A program made the translations under genes and the position numbers. A stretch of DNA of 64,000 nucleotides from Glutamicibacter sp. PS. Its GTDB lineage: Bacteria > Actinomycetota > Actinomycetes > Actinomycetales > Micrococcaceae. The DNA is taken from positions 1,482,971-1,546,970 of the forward strand of contig JANCMB010000001.1 in the NCBI GenBank assembly GCA_031317595.1, in the 5' to 3' direction. The notes beneath the pieces were generated by a model. It had not been told where the DNA came from, searched no databases, and was given only the letters and a program-made list of their open reading frames with translations. Below, piece by piece: positions 50,427 through 62,373 of this stretch (positions are counted from its first letter, which is position 1; every line of letters starts with the position of its first letter).

Positions 50427-52148
50427 GTGAAAATCCGTAACTCCCGGGCACCGATGGCCCATCTGCAACGTCACGCCGGCCTGACCCGCGAATCGTGGAA
50501 TTTCGCCGCACGTATCTTTGCCCTGCAATTGATCATTGCGATTCTCACCGTCGGCGTCTTGGGTGTGCTCTCCTTCGACCGACAACGCCATACGGTCACA
50601 GAGGATCGTAAGGCGCTGGTCAGCACCGTGGCGCTAGGTTTGGCCAACGACCAATTCATCCGAGAAACGTTGGAAGAGCCCGACCCGTCCCGACGTCTCG
50701 AGCCCTATGTGGAACGGCTACGTCAGCGCGCCGGCACGGTGGATTTCATTACCGTGATGACCCCGGAAGGGCTACGCGTGACCCACCCCGATCCACGCCG
50801 CATCGGTGAACCCTATATTGGGTCCATCGAACAGGCGCTGCGCGGGGAAACTCAGGTTGAGCAATACACCGGCACGCTTGGCCCTTCGGTGCGGGCAATC
50901 ACCCCGGTGCATAGTGCCAGTGGCGAGATCGTGGGCATGGTGGCAGTGGGAGTGACGCTACGGTCACTGCGCGACCTGTACTACGACACGGTGCCGCAGT
51001 TGGTCGTGGTCAGCCTGGCGGTGTTCGTACTGGCCGCGCTCTTGGCCTGGGCCTATTCGCGGTATGTCCAACGCGCAACCCTGGGCTTTGGCCCCGGTGG
51101 CTTGAAGCGTCTCTACGCCTTTTACTTTTCCGCGCTGCATTCGGTCCGCGAGGGACTAGTCCTGTTGGATAATCGCCACCGGATTGTGCTGAACAACGAT
51201 GAGGCCGCGCGCATTCTCAACCTGCCACAGCCGCTACCACCGCAAGGACTCGATCCGCGCACGCTATCGGTACCCGAACCGCTACTCGACCTGATGCTCA
51301 CCGGCCGTGCCGCCACCGATGAGCTCCTGCTTACCGACACCGGAGCGATTGCCACCTCGCAGGCGGCGGCGACCGTCGACGCCGAACTGCTAAGCAAACG
51401 CAGGCGACGCCGTCGTGCGCTAGTGACCCGACACGATCCGCTACGCATCGGGTACGTGGTAAGCATGCGCGATCTGAGCCAGGTCCAGGAGCTCACCGGT
51501 CAGGTGCAGTCCCTGCAGACCCTCACCTTGGCGCTGCGCGCCCAAACCCATGAGCATGCGAACCGACTACACACCATTGTCACGATGATCGAGAACGGCC
51601 AGGCCGAAAAGGCCCGCGACTTTGCCCTGCTCGACCAGAGTAACGCTCAGGCACTGACCGACCGGCTCGTGGGCGGAATCGACGATTCCTACCTCTCCAG
51701 TCTGCTGGTCGCCAAAACCGCCGAGGCCCATGAGCGAGGAGTGTCGCTGCGTATCACCACCAGTGGCACCCTGGCGCCGGATCTGCTCGACGCCAGTGAC
51801 CTGATTACCATCGTGGGCAACCTGCTCGATAATGCCCTCGAGGCCTCGGTAGGGACCGCCGAAGCAACCGTCTACCTCGAGGTCACCACGCTGGCCACGG
51901 AGGTTATGATCGAGGTCGCGGATTCCGGCGCCGGAATCGACCCGGCCTTCATCGAGCGCGTCTTGCGACTCGGCGTTAGTTCGAAACCCGGCGAGCGCCC
52001 ACGGGGTTTCGGCTTGTCGCTCGTGCAGCAAGCGGTCGCCCGGCTGGGCGGCAGCTTACATATCGACAATGATGCCGGGGCGATCTTCACGGTCACCTTG
52101 CCACTTCCTCACCACCGAGCCGAGCCCACCGAGCGCAGGAACCCATGA
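50427..52148 (+). CDS. Sensor histidine kinase (DcuS/CitA family)
   Basis: The 573-aa protein has TM1 (FALQLIIAILTVGVLGVLSF), an extracytoplasmic PAS sensor (VDFITVMTPEGLRVTHPDPR ... IGEPYIG, the DcuS-like YxRxG ligand-type fold), TM2 (LVVVSLAVFVLAALLAWAYS), a cytoplasmic PAS and kinase core with RAQTHEHANRLHTI (H-box of the CitA family) and N box NLLDNALEA. It probably senses C4-dicarboxylates or citrate and controls dctA. GTG 50427 (GGAGG upstream) is chosen over an ATG at 50451. Confidence 0.88.
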   Translation: MKIRNSRAPMAHLQRHAGLTRESWNFAARIFALQLIIAILTVGVLGVLSFDRQRHTVTEDRKALVSTVALGLANDQFIRETLEEPDPSRRLEPYVERLRQRAGTVDFITVMTPEGLRVTHPDPRRIGEPYIGSIEQALRGETQVEQYTGTLGPSVRAITPVHSASGEIVGMVAVGVTLRSLRDLYYDTVPQLVVVSLAVFVLAALLAWAYSRYVQRATLGFGPGGLKRLYAFYFSALHSVREGLVLLDNRHRIVLNNDEAARILNLPQPLPPQGLDPRTLSVPEPLLDLMLTGRAATDELLLTDTGAIATSQAAATVDAELLSKRRRRRRALVTRHDPLRIGYVVSMRDLSQVQELTGQVQSLQTLTLALRAQTHEHANRLHTIVTMIENGQAEKARDFALLDQSNAQALTDRLVGGIDDSYLSSLLVAKTAEAHERGVSLRITTSGTLAPDLLDASDLITIVGNLLDNALEASVGTAEATVYLEVTTLATEVMIEVADSGAGIDPAFIERVLRLGVSSKPGERPRGFGLSLVQQAVARLGGSLHIDNDAGAIFTVTLPLPHHRAEPTERRNP

Positions 52149-52870
52149 ACCCCAATCAACAACCCTCCGCTAGCGATACCCCTGCGATCAGGGTGCTTGT
52201 GGTCGATGACGACGCGCAGACCGCGGCGGCCCACCGCGACTACGTCGAACGGGTCCCCGGATTTACCGTGGCGGCCGTTGCCACCAGCGGGCAGCAGGCC
52301 CTGACGCTACTGGCGGATTCGGGCGTCGACTTCGACCTGGTCCTGCTGGATATGACTTTGCCGGATCTGCATGGCATCGATGTGGCCCGGCGCATCCGGG
52401 GCCTGGGGTTGACCATCGACATCATTGCGATCACGGCGGTACGCGATGTAGCGGTCGTTCGCTCCGCGGTGGCCACCGGGATCACGCAATACCTGATCAA
52501 GCCCTTTAGCTTTGCGGCCTTTGCAGAAAAACTGGAGAACCATCGCAGCTTTAGCGCCGCGCTGGGCACTCCGCGTTCGGACACCGATCAACGGATGGTG
52601 GATTCGGCGTTCTCGGCCCTGCGCAGCACGCCGGTGGCCAGCACCTTACCCAAGGGCCTCATCCCCGAAACACTCGCCCAGGTGCTCGGGCGGCTCAGTG
52701 CGAGCACCGAGGCATATTCGGCCGCCGAACTGGCCGAAGAGCTGGGGCAAAGTCGGGTGACCGCGCGCCGCTATTTGGAGTATCTCACCGACACCGGCCA
52801 GGCCCTGAAGGAGCCGCGGCACGGTTCACGGGGGCGCCCGGAGTACCAATATCGCGCCCGGAAAAACTGA
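52145..52870 (+). CDS. Response regulator (DcuR/CitB family)
   Basis: The 241-aa protein has a receiver domain with DDD, phospho-acceptor LLDMTLPD and lysine in LIKPFSF. A C-terminal HTH follows (EAYSAAELAEELGQSRVTAR then RYLEYLTDTG). It overlaps the kinase stop by four bases, so the pair is coupled and likely regulates the divergent dctA. Confidence 0.9.
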   Translation: MNPNQQPSASDTPAIRVLVVDDDAQTAAAHRDYVERVPGFTVAAVATSGQQALTLLADSGVDFDLVLLDMTLPDLHGIDVARRIRGLGLTIDIIAITAVRDVAVVRSAVATGITQYLIKPFSFAAFAEKLENHRSFSAALGTPRSDTDQRMVDSAFSALRSTPVASTLPKGLIPETLAQVLGRLSASTEAYSAAELAEELGQSRVTARRYLEYLTDTGQALKEPRHGSRGRPEYQYRARKN

Positions 52871-52883
52871 CGTCCCGCCTACG

Positions 52884-52990
52884 GTGTATACAAAACCGGG
52901 CTATTTGGCGAAAAAATCCGCAAGAATCCCCGCAGACGCTCATATTGTGTATACACTGACCCTATGAGAGCCAGCGAGAAGGTATACACC
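52884..52990. promoter_or_regulatory. Three TGTATACA-type operators around the gntR start
   Basis: TGTATACA occurs at 52885-52892 and 52948-52955 (exactly 63 bp apart, six helical turns), with a related GGTATACACC at 52981-52990 inside the gene. They are good candidates for autoregulation by the GntR protein. Confidence 0.6.
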
Positions 52991-53617
52991 GCACTGCGCG
53001 AAGACATCGTGAACTGGACGCTCGAACCAGGCACCATGCTCGCCGAGGTGGATATCTCCGAACGCTTCAACGTCTCGCGTACCCCGGTCCGTGAAGCACT
53101 GGCCAAACTCGTGGCCGACGGACTGGCCGCGCCACAGCGCGGCCGCGGCATCGTGGTCTCGGAGGTCTCCGCCGAACACCTGCACGATCTATTCGCGCTA
53201 CGCCGACTGCTCGAATGCGAAGCCGCCCGGCTCGCGGCACGCAACGACGAGCACCGGGCCCACTTCGGCGAATTGGCCGAACTCTTCGCCCGCGCCGCCG
53301 AAGAACTGCCCGATGGGGTGGGCCGCGAAACCTACTACAAGCTCGTTGCCGACCTCGATGCGCACATCGACGCGGCCGCCGCGAACCACTACCTCACCGG
53401 GGCGCTCCGCTCCCTGCGCGTACACCTGCAACGCGTGCGCCGCATGGCCAAAGACCACCTGCCGCGGCTGACCGAATCGGCCCGCGAACATGAAACCATC
53501 GCTCGTGCCATCGCCAGCGGGGATGACACCCTAGCCGCGGCGAGTACCACCATGCATCTACACCGCTCACTGACCCATATTTCTAGCCACGCCACCGTCA
53601 TGGAAGGAAGCCAATGA
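52964..53617 (+). CDS. GntR-family regulator (FadR/FCD type) of the prp operon
   Basis: The 217-aa protein has an N-terminal winged helix ([39 protein letters not shown]) and a helical FCD effector domain ([20 protein letters not shown] ... MHLHRSL). It overlaps prpD by four bases and is first in the operon, so it presumably represses it until a methylcitrate-cycle intermediate binds. Other actinobacteria use PrpR here, so the regulator choice is unusual but not unique. Confidence 0.88.
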   Translation: MRASEKVYTALREDIVNWTLEPGTMLAEVDISERFNVSRTPVREALAKLVADGLAAPQRGRGIVVSEVSAEHLHDLFALRRLLECEAARLAARNDEHRAHFGELAELFARAAEELPDGVGRETYYKLVADLDAHIDAAAANHYLTGALRSLRVHLQRVRRMAKDHLPRLTESAREHETIARAIASGDDTLAAASTTMHLHRSLTHISSHATVMEGSQ

Positions 53618-55131
53618 TCAAGCACCCCGTCCGCGTTTACCGCTCGGAAGAGAACCTGCCTCGCGAAGAACAACTGGCCCATAAGATCGCCCGGGTCGCC
53701 GCCGATCCGGTCGCACTCACCGAAGAGGTCAAGGAGATGATCATCAACCGCATCATCGACAACGCCTCGGTGGCCATCGCCTCGCTGAACCGTGCCCCGA
53801 TTGTTGCGGCCCGCGCGCAGGCGCTGACCCATGCTCCGTCCACTGGCGGGGCCGGAGCCAGCGTCTTTGGCATCGAGCAGAAGGTCTCCCCCGAATGGGC
53901 GGCGTGGGCCAACGGTGTAGCGGTACGCGAATTGGACTACCACGACACCTTCCTCGCGGCCGACTACTCGCACCCGGGCGATAACATCCCGCCGATTCTG
54001 GCGGTCGCCCAGCACACCGGCGCCTCCGGGGAACAGCTGCTGCGCGCCATCGCCACCGGCTACGAAATCCAGGTCAACCTGGTCAAGGCCATCTGCCTGC
54101 ACAAGCACAAGATCGACCACGTCGCGCACCTGGGTCCTTCGGCGGCGGCCGGCATCGGCACGCTGCTGGGGATGGACGTCGAAACCATCTTCCAAGCTGT
54201 CGGCCAGGGCCTGCACACCACCACTGCCACCCGTCAGTCGCGTAAGGGCGAAATCTCCACCTGGAAGGCCCATGCGCCGGCCTTCGCCGGAAAGATGGCC
54301 GTCGAGGCCGCCGATCGTGCGCTGCGCGGACAGACCTCCCCAGTTCCGATCTATGAAGGCGAAGACGGGGTGATCGCGTGGATGCTCGACGGCCCCGACG
54401 CCGCCTACGAGGTACCTCTGCCGGAGCCCGGAGAGGCCAAGCGTGCCATTTTGGACACCTATACCAAGGAGCACTCCGCGGAATACCAGGCGCAGGCCTG
54501 GATCGATCTGGCCCGCAAGCTGAACGGGCAGCACCCTGAGCTGACCGACCCGGCCAATGTCACCTCGATCCTCATCAAGACCAGCCACCACACCCACTAC
54601 GTGATTGGCTCCGGGGCGAACGACCCGCAGAAATACGATCCGCGGGCCTCGCGCGAGACCCTGGATCACTCGATTCCATACATTTTCACCGTCGCCCTGC
54701 AGGACGGTGCCTGGCACCACGTCGATTCCTATGCCCCGGAGCGCGCCGCCCGGCCGGATACCGTGGAACTCTGGCACAAGGTCACCACCGAGGAAGACCC
54801 CGAGTGGACCCGGCGCTACCACTCCTTGGATATTTCCGAAAAGGCCTTCGGCGGTAGCGTGGAGATCACCCTATCCGACGGGCGCGTGATTACCGATGAA
54901 ATTGCGGTCGCCGACGCCCACCCGCTGGGGGCACGGCCGTTCGCCCGCGAACAATACATCAACAAGTTCCGCACCCTCGCCGCCGGTCTGGTCGAAGAGG
55001 CCGAAATCGAGCGCTTCCTCGCCGCGGTCGAGAACCTGGAGAACTTGGGCGCCGGCGAACTGGACGCGCTGAACATTCTCGCCGCTCCCGGCGTCGTCGA
55101 CGTGAACAACGCCCCCAAGGGGCTGTTCTAA
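53614..55131 (+). CDS. prpD: 2-methylcitrate dehydratase
   Basis: The 505-aa protein is a MmgE/PrpD-family enzyme: [52 protein letters not shown] and [20 protein letters not shown]. It converts 2-methylcitrate to 2-methyl-cis-aconitate in propionate breakdown. It is directly followed by prpB (stop TAA then ATG, no gap). Confidence 0.93.
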   Translation: MIKHPVRVYRSEENLPREEQLAHKIARVAADPVALTEEVKEMIINRIIDNASVAIASLNRAPIVAARAQALTHAPSTGGAGASVFGIEQKVSPEWAAWANGVAVRELDYHDTFLAADYSHPGDNIPPILAVAQHTGASGEQLLRAIATGYEIQVNLVKAICLHKHKIDHVAHLGPSAAAGIGTLLGMDVETIFQAVGQGLHTTTATRQSRKGEISTWKAHAPAFAGKMAVEAADRALRGQTSPVPIYEGEDGVIAWMLDGPDAAYEVPLPEPGEAKRAILDTYTKEHSAEYQAQAWIDLARKLNGQHPELTDPANVTSILIKTSHHTHYVIGSGANDPQKYDPRASRETLDHSIPYIFTVALQDGAWHHVDSYAPERAARPDTVELWHKVTTEEDPEWTRRYHSLDISEKAFGGSVEITLSDGRVITDEIAVADAHPLGARPFAREQYINKFRTLAAGLVEEAEIERFLAAVENLENLGAGELDALNILAAPGVVDVNNAPKGLF

Positions 55132-56061
55132 ATGCTGTATTCGACCACCACCCCGGCCGCCAAGCGGCGGGCGCTGCGCGAGATGCTCACCCCGGGTGCG
55201 GCCCGGCAGTTCCCCGGCGCGTTCAACCCGCTCTCGGCCAAACTGATTGCGGAGAAAAACTTCGACGGGATCTACATTTCGGGCGCGGTGCTGGCCAACG
55301 AGCTGGGGCTACCCGACATCGGGCTGACCTCGCTGACGGAGGTGGCCACCCGGGCCGGGCAGATCGCACGAATGAGTGATCTACCGGCCATCGTGGATGC
55401 CGACACCGGATTCGGTGAACCGATGAATGTGGCCCGCACCGTGCAGGAGCTGGAATACGCGGGTCTGGCCGGTTGCCACATCGAGGATCAGTTCAATCCG
55501 AAACGCTGCGGGCATCTCGACGGGAAGAACGTGGTGGACACCGACACCATGCTCAAACGCATCGCCGCGGCCGCCGATGCCCGCATCGACGAGAACTTCC
55601 TGATCATGGCGCGCACCGACCTTCGGGCCGTCGCCGGGCTTGAGGCTGCGATCGACCGGGCCAAGGCCATGGCCGACGCCGGTGCCGACGCAATCTTCCC
55701 GGAGGCCATGAAGGACCTCGCGGAGTTTGAAGCGGTCTGCAAGGCCGTCGACGTCCCCGTGCTGGCCAATATGACCGAGTTCGGCAAATCCGAGCTGTTC
55801 ACCCGTGAGCAGCTCGCCGAAGCCGGGGTAGCGATGATCATTTATCCCGTGACCCTTTTGCGCAGCGCCATGGGTGCCGCCGAACGAGTGCTCGACGCGA
55901 TCAGTGCCGAGGGCACACAGCAACGCGAAGTGGATAGCATGTTAACTAGGTCACGCTTATACGAGCTGGTCGACTACGAAGCCTACAACCGGTTCGACAC
56001 GGGCATCTTCAACTTTCAGGTACCCGGGCTGGACATCGACACCAACAACGCCAACCTGTAG
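55132..56061 (+). CDS. prpB: 2-methylisocitrate lyase
   Basis: The 309-aa protein belongs to the isocitrate lyase/PEP mutase superfamily: DADTGFGEP, HIEDQFNPKRCGHLDGK (the KRCGH catalytic cysteine loop) and MARTDLRAVAGLEAAIDRA. It splits 2-methylisocitrate into pyruvate and succinate. The ATG directly abuts the prpD stop. Confidence 0.94.
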   Translation: MLYSTTTPAAKRRALREMLTPGAARQFPGAFNPLSAKLIAEKNFDGIYISGAVLANELGLPDIGLTSLTEVATRAGQIARMSDLPAIVDADTGFGEPMNVARTVQELEYAGLAGCHIEDQFNPKRCGHLDGKNVVDTDTMLKRIAAAADARIDENFLIMARTDLRAVAGLEAAIDRAKAMADAGADAIFPEAMKDLAEFEAVCKAVDVPVLANMTEFGKSELFTREQLAEAGVAMIIYPVTLLRSAMGAAERVLDAISAEGTQQREVDSMLTRSRLYELVDYEAYNRFDTGIFNFQVPGLDIDTNNANL

Positions 56062-56075
56062 GAGGGGCACGCACA

Positions 56076-57209
56076 ATGACCGAGGACATCAAAAAGGGAC
56101 TGGCCGGCGTCGTGGTGGACTACACCGCGATTTCCAAGGTCAACCCGGAGACCAACTCGTTGCTCTACCGTGGCTACCCGGTACAGGATCTGGCCGCGGC
56201 TAAGTCCTTCGAAGAAGTGGCGCTACTGCTGTGGAACGGTGAATTGCCCAGCGAAGTGGAATGCTCGGAATTTTGCGCCTTCGAGCGCGCCAACCGGGCC
56301 CTGGACTCGCGCGTCAAGGCGGCGATCGACCTCTTGCCGGTAGACTGCCACCCCATGGATACCGCGCGCACCGCGGTGTCGGTCATCGGGGCGAACCACC
56401 CGCTGGCCTCGGATTCCTCCCCGGAAGCCGAACTGCGCAAGGCCAAGGAGCTGTTCGCGGCCTTCCCGGCCGTGGTCGCCTACGATCAGCGCCGGCGGCG
56501 CGGGCTCGATCTCGTCGAACCGCGCGAGGATCTGAACTATGCCCAGAACTTCCTGTGGATGACCTTCGGGGAGGAGGCCGCCGAAGAGGTCGTCGACGCC
56601 TTCCGCGTCTCGATGGTGCTCTACGCGGAGCACTCCTTTAACGCCTCCACCTTTGCGGCCCGTGTCATCACCTCGACGCTGGCGGATCTGCATTCGGCCG
56701 TCACGGGCGCCATCGGTGCCCTGAAGGGCCCGCTGCATGGCGGGGCCAACGAAGCGGTGATGCACACCTTCGACGAGATCGGTATCGACAAGAACGAATC
56801 CCGTGAAGAGGCCGCCGCCCGCGCCAAGGCGTGGATGGAGAAGGCGCTGAGCGAAAAGAAGAAGGTGATGGGCTTCGGTCACCGCGTTTACAAGCACGGC
56901 GATTCCCGGGTGCCAACCATGAAGGCCGCCCTCGACCGGATGATCGAGTACTACTCGCGCGACGAAATCCTCGGTCTCTACGACGGGCTGCAGGTGGCCA
57001 TGGACGAGGCCAAGGGAATCCAGCCAAACCTGGATTACCCGGCCGGTCCGACGTACCACCTGATGGGTTTCGACACCGAGATGTTCACTCCGCTGTTCAT
57101 CGCCGCGCGCATCACCGGCTGGACCAGCCACATCATGGAGCAGCGGGCGTCAAATGCGCTCATTCGTCCGCTCTCGGCCTACAACGGTCCAGAGCAGCGC
57201 TCGTTCTAA
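56076..57209 (+). CDS. prpC: 2-methylcitrate synthase
   Basis: The 377-aa protein is of the citrate synthase family: LAGVVVDYTAISKVNPETN, LLWNGELPS, YAEHSFNASTF (catalytic His), GALKGPLHGGANEAV, MGFGHRVYKHGD and the C-terminal RASNALIRPLSAYNG. Placement with prpD and prpB indicates propionyl-CoA rather than acetyl-CoA use. An AGGAGG lies just upstream. Confidence 0.93.
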   Translation: MTEDIKKGLAGVVVDYTAISKVNPETNSLLYRGYPVQDLAAAKSFEEVALLLWNGELPSEVECSEFCAFERANRALDSRVKAAIDLLPVDCHPMDTARTAVSVIGANHPLASDSSPEAELRKAKELFAAFPAVVAYDQRRRRGLDLVEPREDLNYAQNFLWMTFGEEAAEEVVDAFRVSMVLYAEHSFNASTFAARVITSTLADLHSAVTGAIGALKGPLHGGANEAVMHTFDEIGIDKNESREEAAARAKAWMEKALSEKKKVMGFGHRVYKHGDSRVPTMKAALDRMIEYYSRDEILGLYDGLQVAMDEAKGIQPNLDYPAGPTYHLMGFDTEMFTPLFIAARITGWTSHIMEQRASNALIRPLSAYNGPEQRSF

Positions 57210-57225
57210 CCGCTCCGACACATGC

Positions 57226-57262
57226 GGTCCGCGCCCCTGCTTCGGGGTGCGGACCACATCTG
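57226..57262 (+). terminator. Terminator of the prp operon
   Basis: GGTCCGCGCCCC pairs with GGGGTGCGGACC around CTGCTTC (one G-T pair), then ACATCTGTTT. Confidence 0.75.
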
Positions 57263-57263
57263 T

Positions 57264-58025
57264 TTAACGCGCGGCGGAGGCGATGATTTGGAAGGAACCG
57301 CCCTCACGGTCGGCCACCGTGGCCAGCCGCCCAAAGGGGGAATCCATGGGGCCATCCAACAACGCGCCGCCGAGTTCGATCACCCGTTTCACCCCGGCGT
57401 CGACATCGTCGCACTGGAAATAGACCCGCCAGTAGGAACCGGCCGAGGCGGGCAGGAAACCTGCGGCGTCGCAGAGCCCGGCGGTGGCTTCGCGTTCCGG
57501 TCGATTCGTCACATAGTTTAAGCCGCCTTCGATTTCGGCAGGCTCCCAGCCCAGGGTCTGCCGGTAGAACTCCACATCGGCCGCGTACCCCTGACTCATC
57601 TGTTCGAACCAGACCGGGGTGCCCTGGGTTGCTTCGGCACCGAAACCGGCGAATTCGTCCCGCTGCCACAATCCCACGCTGGCCCCCGAAGGGGTCGCTA
57701 CCCGTGCCATGGTGCCTAATTCGCCAACCGGCATGGCCTCGTCGAGCACCATGCCGCCGGCGGCCGGGACCTGCGCAAGAAGCTCTTCGAGGTGCTCCGC
57801 GGCCAAATACACATTCCAGCCCACGGGTTCCTGCGGGGCGCCGGGTTGCGGTCCCGCGGCACCGCCGATCATCGTGCCATCGGGCGTGGACAGCATCTGG
57901 TAGTGGCCGAAATCCTCGCCCATGTCCTCGCTACGCCAGCCGAAAAGCCCCGCGTAAAACTCGGCAAATTCCTTGGGGTCACGATATGCGAGATCGATCC
58001 ATACTGGGTCGCCGACGCGTGCCAT
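57264..58025 (-). CDS. VOC (glyoxalase-fold) protein, two domains
   Basis: The 253-aa protein has two VOC units: VWIDLAYRDPKEFAEFYAGLF with WNVYLAAEHLEELLAQV, and VWFEQMSQGYAADVEFYRQTL with WRVYFQCDDVDAGVKRVIEL. These proteins include dioxygenases, hydrolases and resistance proteins; no specific one is indicated. ATG 58025 has GAGGGAG close upstream. Confidence 0.85.
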   Translation of the reverse strand: MARVGDPVWIDLAYRDPKEFAEFYAGLFGWRSEDMGEDFGHYQMLSTPDGTMIGGAAGPQPGAPQEPVGWNVYLAAEHLEELLAQVPAAGGMVLDEAMPVGELGTMARVATPSGASVGLWQRDEFAGFGAEATQGTPVWFEQMSQGYAADVEFYRQTLGWEPAEIEGGLNYVTNRPEREATAGLCDAAGFLPASAGSYWRVYFQCDDVDAGVKRVIELGGALLDGPMDSPFGRLATVADREGGSFQIIASAAR

Positions 58026-58109
58026 CTTCTCTCCCTCGACGCAGTGCTGTGTGCTCCGTCCATCATGCACCGGCAGAGATGGCTTGGCTAGGGGCCGCCC
58101 GCCGCGGAA

Positions 58110-58601
58110 CTACCAGAGTTCGAAGTCGACCCCATCGACCCGCACGTTATCCGTAGCCATCTGCACGGTAGCGGTGAAGCGCTCCCCCGCCAGGATCCGT
58201 GGTAGCCATCGGGCGGCGTCCTGCCACATGCGCTGCACCGGCAACGCATCGGTGCCGAACCACTGGGGGCGCAATTCCACAGTGGAGGTCAGCTCGCCGC
58301 CGAAGCGGCTGGCCGCAAAGACCTGGCAGTCCATGTCGGCCAGCGGTTGAGCGGGGAACCGGAAACGAATGGTAGCCACATGAGTCAGGTCCTCGGTGGA
58401 AACCTGGTAGCCGGTTTCTTCCTGTAGCTCGCGGACCGCGGCCTGTACCGGCAGTTCGCCGGGTTCCAGCTTCCCGCCTGGGGCCACCATATTCCCGGCC
58501 CCAAACCCACGGAGCTTGAGGCCAAGGAGCACTTCTTGGCGCGCCCGAGTGGTATCGCGGGTCAACAAGGTCAGCGCGACAGGCTGCGGCGGCCGGGTCA
58601 T
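58110..58601 (-). CDS. NUDIX hydrolase, MTH1/8-oxo-dGTPase type
   Basis: The 163-aa protein has the Nudix box GGKLEPGELPVQAAVRELQE with EETG following, preceded by GFGAGNMVAPGGK as in MTH1. The C-terminal VQMATDNVRVDGVDFELW segment is also MTH1-like. It probably removes oxidised nucleotides. Confidence 0.85.
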   Translation of the reverse strand: MTRPPQPVALTLLTRDTTRARQEVLLGLKLRGFGAGNMVAPGGKLEPGELPVQAAVRELQEETGYQVSTEDLTHVATIRFRFPAQPLADMDCQVFAASRFGGELTSTVELRPQWFGTDALPVQRMWQDAARWLPRILAGERFTATVQMATDNVRVDGVDFELW

Positions 58602-58646
58602 CGGCGGTACTCCCCCTCGGTGCTCGGGTTGATCTGCGGTGTTACC

Positions 58647-59645
58647 TTAGCGGGCACGGGGATGTGCCTGCAGGTAAGCGTCACGCAGCGTGGCAATGGT
58701 GACCTTAGTGTAAAGCTGGGTCGTGGTGACCGAAGCGTGCCCCAACAGTTCTTGAACCACACGCACGTCGGCCCCACCCTGCAAGAGGTGGGTGGCAAAT
58801 GAATGACGCAGGGTGTGCGGAGAGATTTCCACCCCGAGTTCGGCCTGCTTCGCGGCCTTGTTCAACAGCAACCACACCGACTGGCGCGAGAGCCGTCCAC
58901 CGCGCTGATTCACGAAGAGCGCCGGGGTGCCTTTGCCCTTGGCCACCAGCCCGGGTCGGGCCCGGACCAGATACTCGTCAAGGGCGGTGCGCGCGTAGCT
59001 GCCCACCGGCACTAGCCGCTGTTTCGATCCCTTACCGGTCAGGCGCACCACGTCGCGTTCGGCCAAATGCAGGTCATCGACGTCCAGCTCGATCAGCTCG
59101 GTGATACGGGCCCCGGTGGAATACAGCAGTTCGACGATGGCCCGGTCCCGCAGAGCCGCCGGCGTATCGCCGGTCACCGCTTCGAGCAGCGCGGTGACCT
59201 GATCAATGTCGATAGCTTTGGGCAGAGCCTGGGGGTAGGCCGGGGGTTGGACCTCGCGGGCCGGATTCGGCAGGCAGGTACCCTCGAGTTCCCAGAACTT
59301 GTGAAGCTGGCGCAAGGCCACGGTATGACGAGCAACAGAGCGCGCCGAGAGGGCCGGCTGCTCCGCGGTGCCACGGGCCAGCTGCTGCAAATAACCGGTG
59401 ACCGCCTCCGGCGTGATGCCACCGGGGGTACGAATGCCGCGCTCGGTCAATGCCCCGAGATAACGAACCAGATCCCTGCGGTATGAGGCCAAGGTGTTCG
59501 CGGCCAGGCCGCGTTCAATGCCCACATGTTGCAGGTACTCACGTAGCGCGGAGGCATGGTCGGTCGGCAGGTCTTCTAGGCGCCAGCTGGTTCTCGCGGC
59601 GAAGGCGGAACCCTCGGAGGCAGGTTCGGACGGCGTGGGGGTCAC
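58647..59645 (-). CDS. xerD: Tyrosine recombinase XerD
   Basis: The 332-aa protein has an N-terminal SAM-like domain (LREYLQHVGIERGLAANTLA) and the catalytic residues R (STGARITEL), K (GKGSKQRL), H-R (SPHTLRHSFATHLL), H (LLGHASVTTTQ) and nucleophile Y in LYTKVT. It resolves chromosome dimers at dif. GTG 59645, eight bases after the NUDIX stop, is taken as the start; the ribosome site is weak. Confidence 0.92.
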   Translation of the reverse strand: MTPTPSEPASEGSAFAARTSWRLEDLPTDHASALREYLQHVGIERGLAANTLASYRRDLVRYLGALTERGIRTPGGITPEAVTGYLQQLARGTAEQPALSARSVARHTVALRQLHKFWELEGTCLPNPAREVQPPAYPQALPKAIDIDQVTALLEAVTGDTPAALRDRAIVELLYSTGARITELIELDVDDLHLAERDVVRLTGKGSKQRLVPVGSYARTALDEYLVRARPGLVAKGKGTPALFVNQRGGRLSRQSVWLLLNKAAKQAELGVEISPHTLRHSFATHLLQGGADVRVVQELLGHASVTTTQLYTKVTIATLRDAYLQAHPRAR

Positions 59646-59653
59646 GACAACGC

Positions 59654-60316
59654 TTAACGATAGTTCGGGTGTGCGGTGAACTCTGCGTTGGCCGGGCGCA
59701 GGGATGCGTAGCCTGCATCGCGTGCGGCACTGGTAGCCAGCACTCCGGCGATGGCGGCCGGGTTGTGGATGCGCCCGTCGAGTACTGCCTGGACGGCCTG
59801 CTCCAGGGGCACCCACGCGAATTGCATTTCTGCTTCCTCGTCGGTGCGCTCATGACGCTGATCTTCGGCCACCAGCTGCGGTTCGCGGGCCAAGAAGATG
59901 CGAATCGCTTCGGAAGAGGACCCCGGAGAAAGGAACAGGTCGGTCAACACCGACCACTGTCCGGCGGTGCGGTCGGCCTCCTCCCAGAGTTCACGCTGCG
60001 CCGCAGCCAACGGTGGTTCGCCGGCCACGTCAAGCAGTCCGGCGGGAAGCTCCCACAACCGCATGCCCACCGGATGGCGGTACTGGTTGATGAGCAAGAC
60101 CCGGTCCTGGTCATCGAGTACGACCACGCACACGGCCCCGGGATGCTCGATATAGTCTCGCTCGATAACCGGGCCGTCTTCGGAAAGCTCCACGGAGTCA
60201 TGGAGCACGTTCCAGATACGTCCCTCATAGACTGTTTCACGCGCTAGTACCTGACGTTCCGAGATCTCATCACCAAAGACGTTCTCGGTTGCCTCCGAGT
60301 TTTGCTGTGACTGCAT
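59654..60316 (-). CDS. NUDIX hydrolase, ADP-ribose pyrophosphatase type
   Basis: The 220-aa protein has Nudix box GLLDVAGEPPLAAAQRELWE with EEA following, preceded by LLINQYRHPVGMRLWELPAG, the ADPRase signature. It cleaves ADP-ribose to AMP and ribose 5-phosphate. Two adjacent ATG codons follow AAAGGAG; the second (60316) is better spaced. It lies between pyrG and xerD, the usual actinobacterial order. Confidence 0.9.
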   Translation of the reverse strand: MQSQQNSEATENVFGDEISERQVLARETVYEGRIWNVLHDSVELSEDGPVIERDYIEHPGAVCVVVLDDQDRVLLINQYRHPVGMRLWELPAGLLDVAGEPPLAAAQRELWEEADRTAGQWSVLTDLFLSPGSSSEAIRIFLAREPQLVAEDQRHERTDEEAEMQFAWVPLEQAVQAVLDGRIHNPAAIAGVLATSAARDAGYASLRPANAEFTAHPNYR

Positions 60317-60367
60317 CATGCTCCTTTTCGCTGCAGTGGGGCACATCCAATGGGCCTAGAAAGCACG

Positions 60368-60399
60368 GCGGCCCGCCGAAGAGAACTTCGACGGGCCGC
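60368..60399 (-). terminator. Terminator of pyrG
   Basis: GCGGCCCG and CGGGCCGC with inner CGAAG/CTTCG form a hairpin 10 bp after the pyrG stop; the minus strand then reads CGTGCTTTC. Confidence 0.7.
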
Positions 60400-60409
60400 T
60401 AGACATATG

Positions 60410-62373
<1,964 letters not shown>

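Noticed and set aside
53389-54822. 477-codon minus-strand open frame
   Set aside because: Antisense to prpD and the end of gntR; composition is that of a GC-rich shadow.
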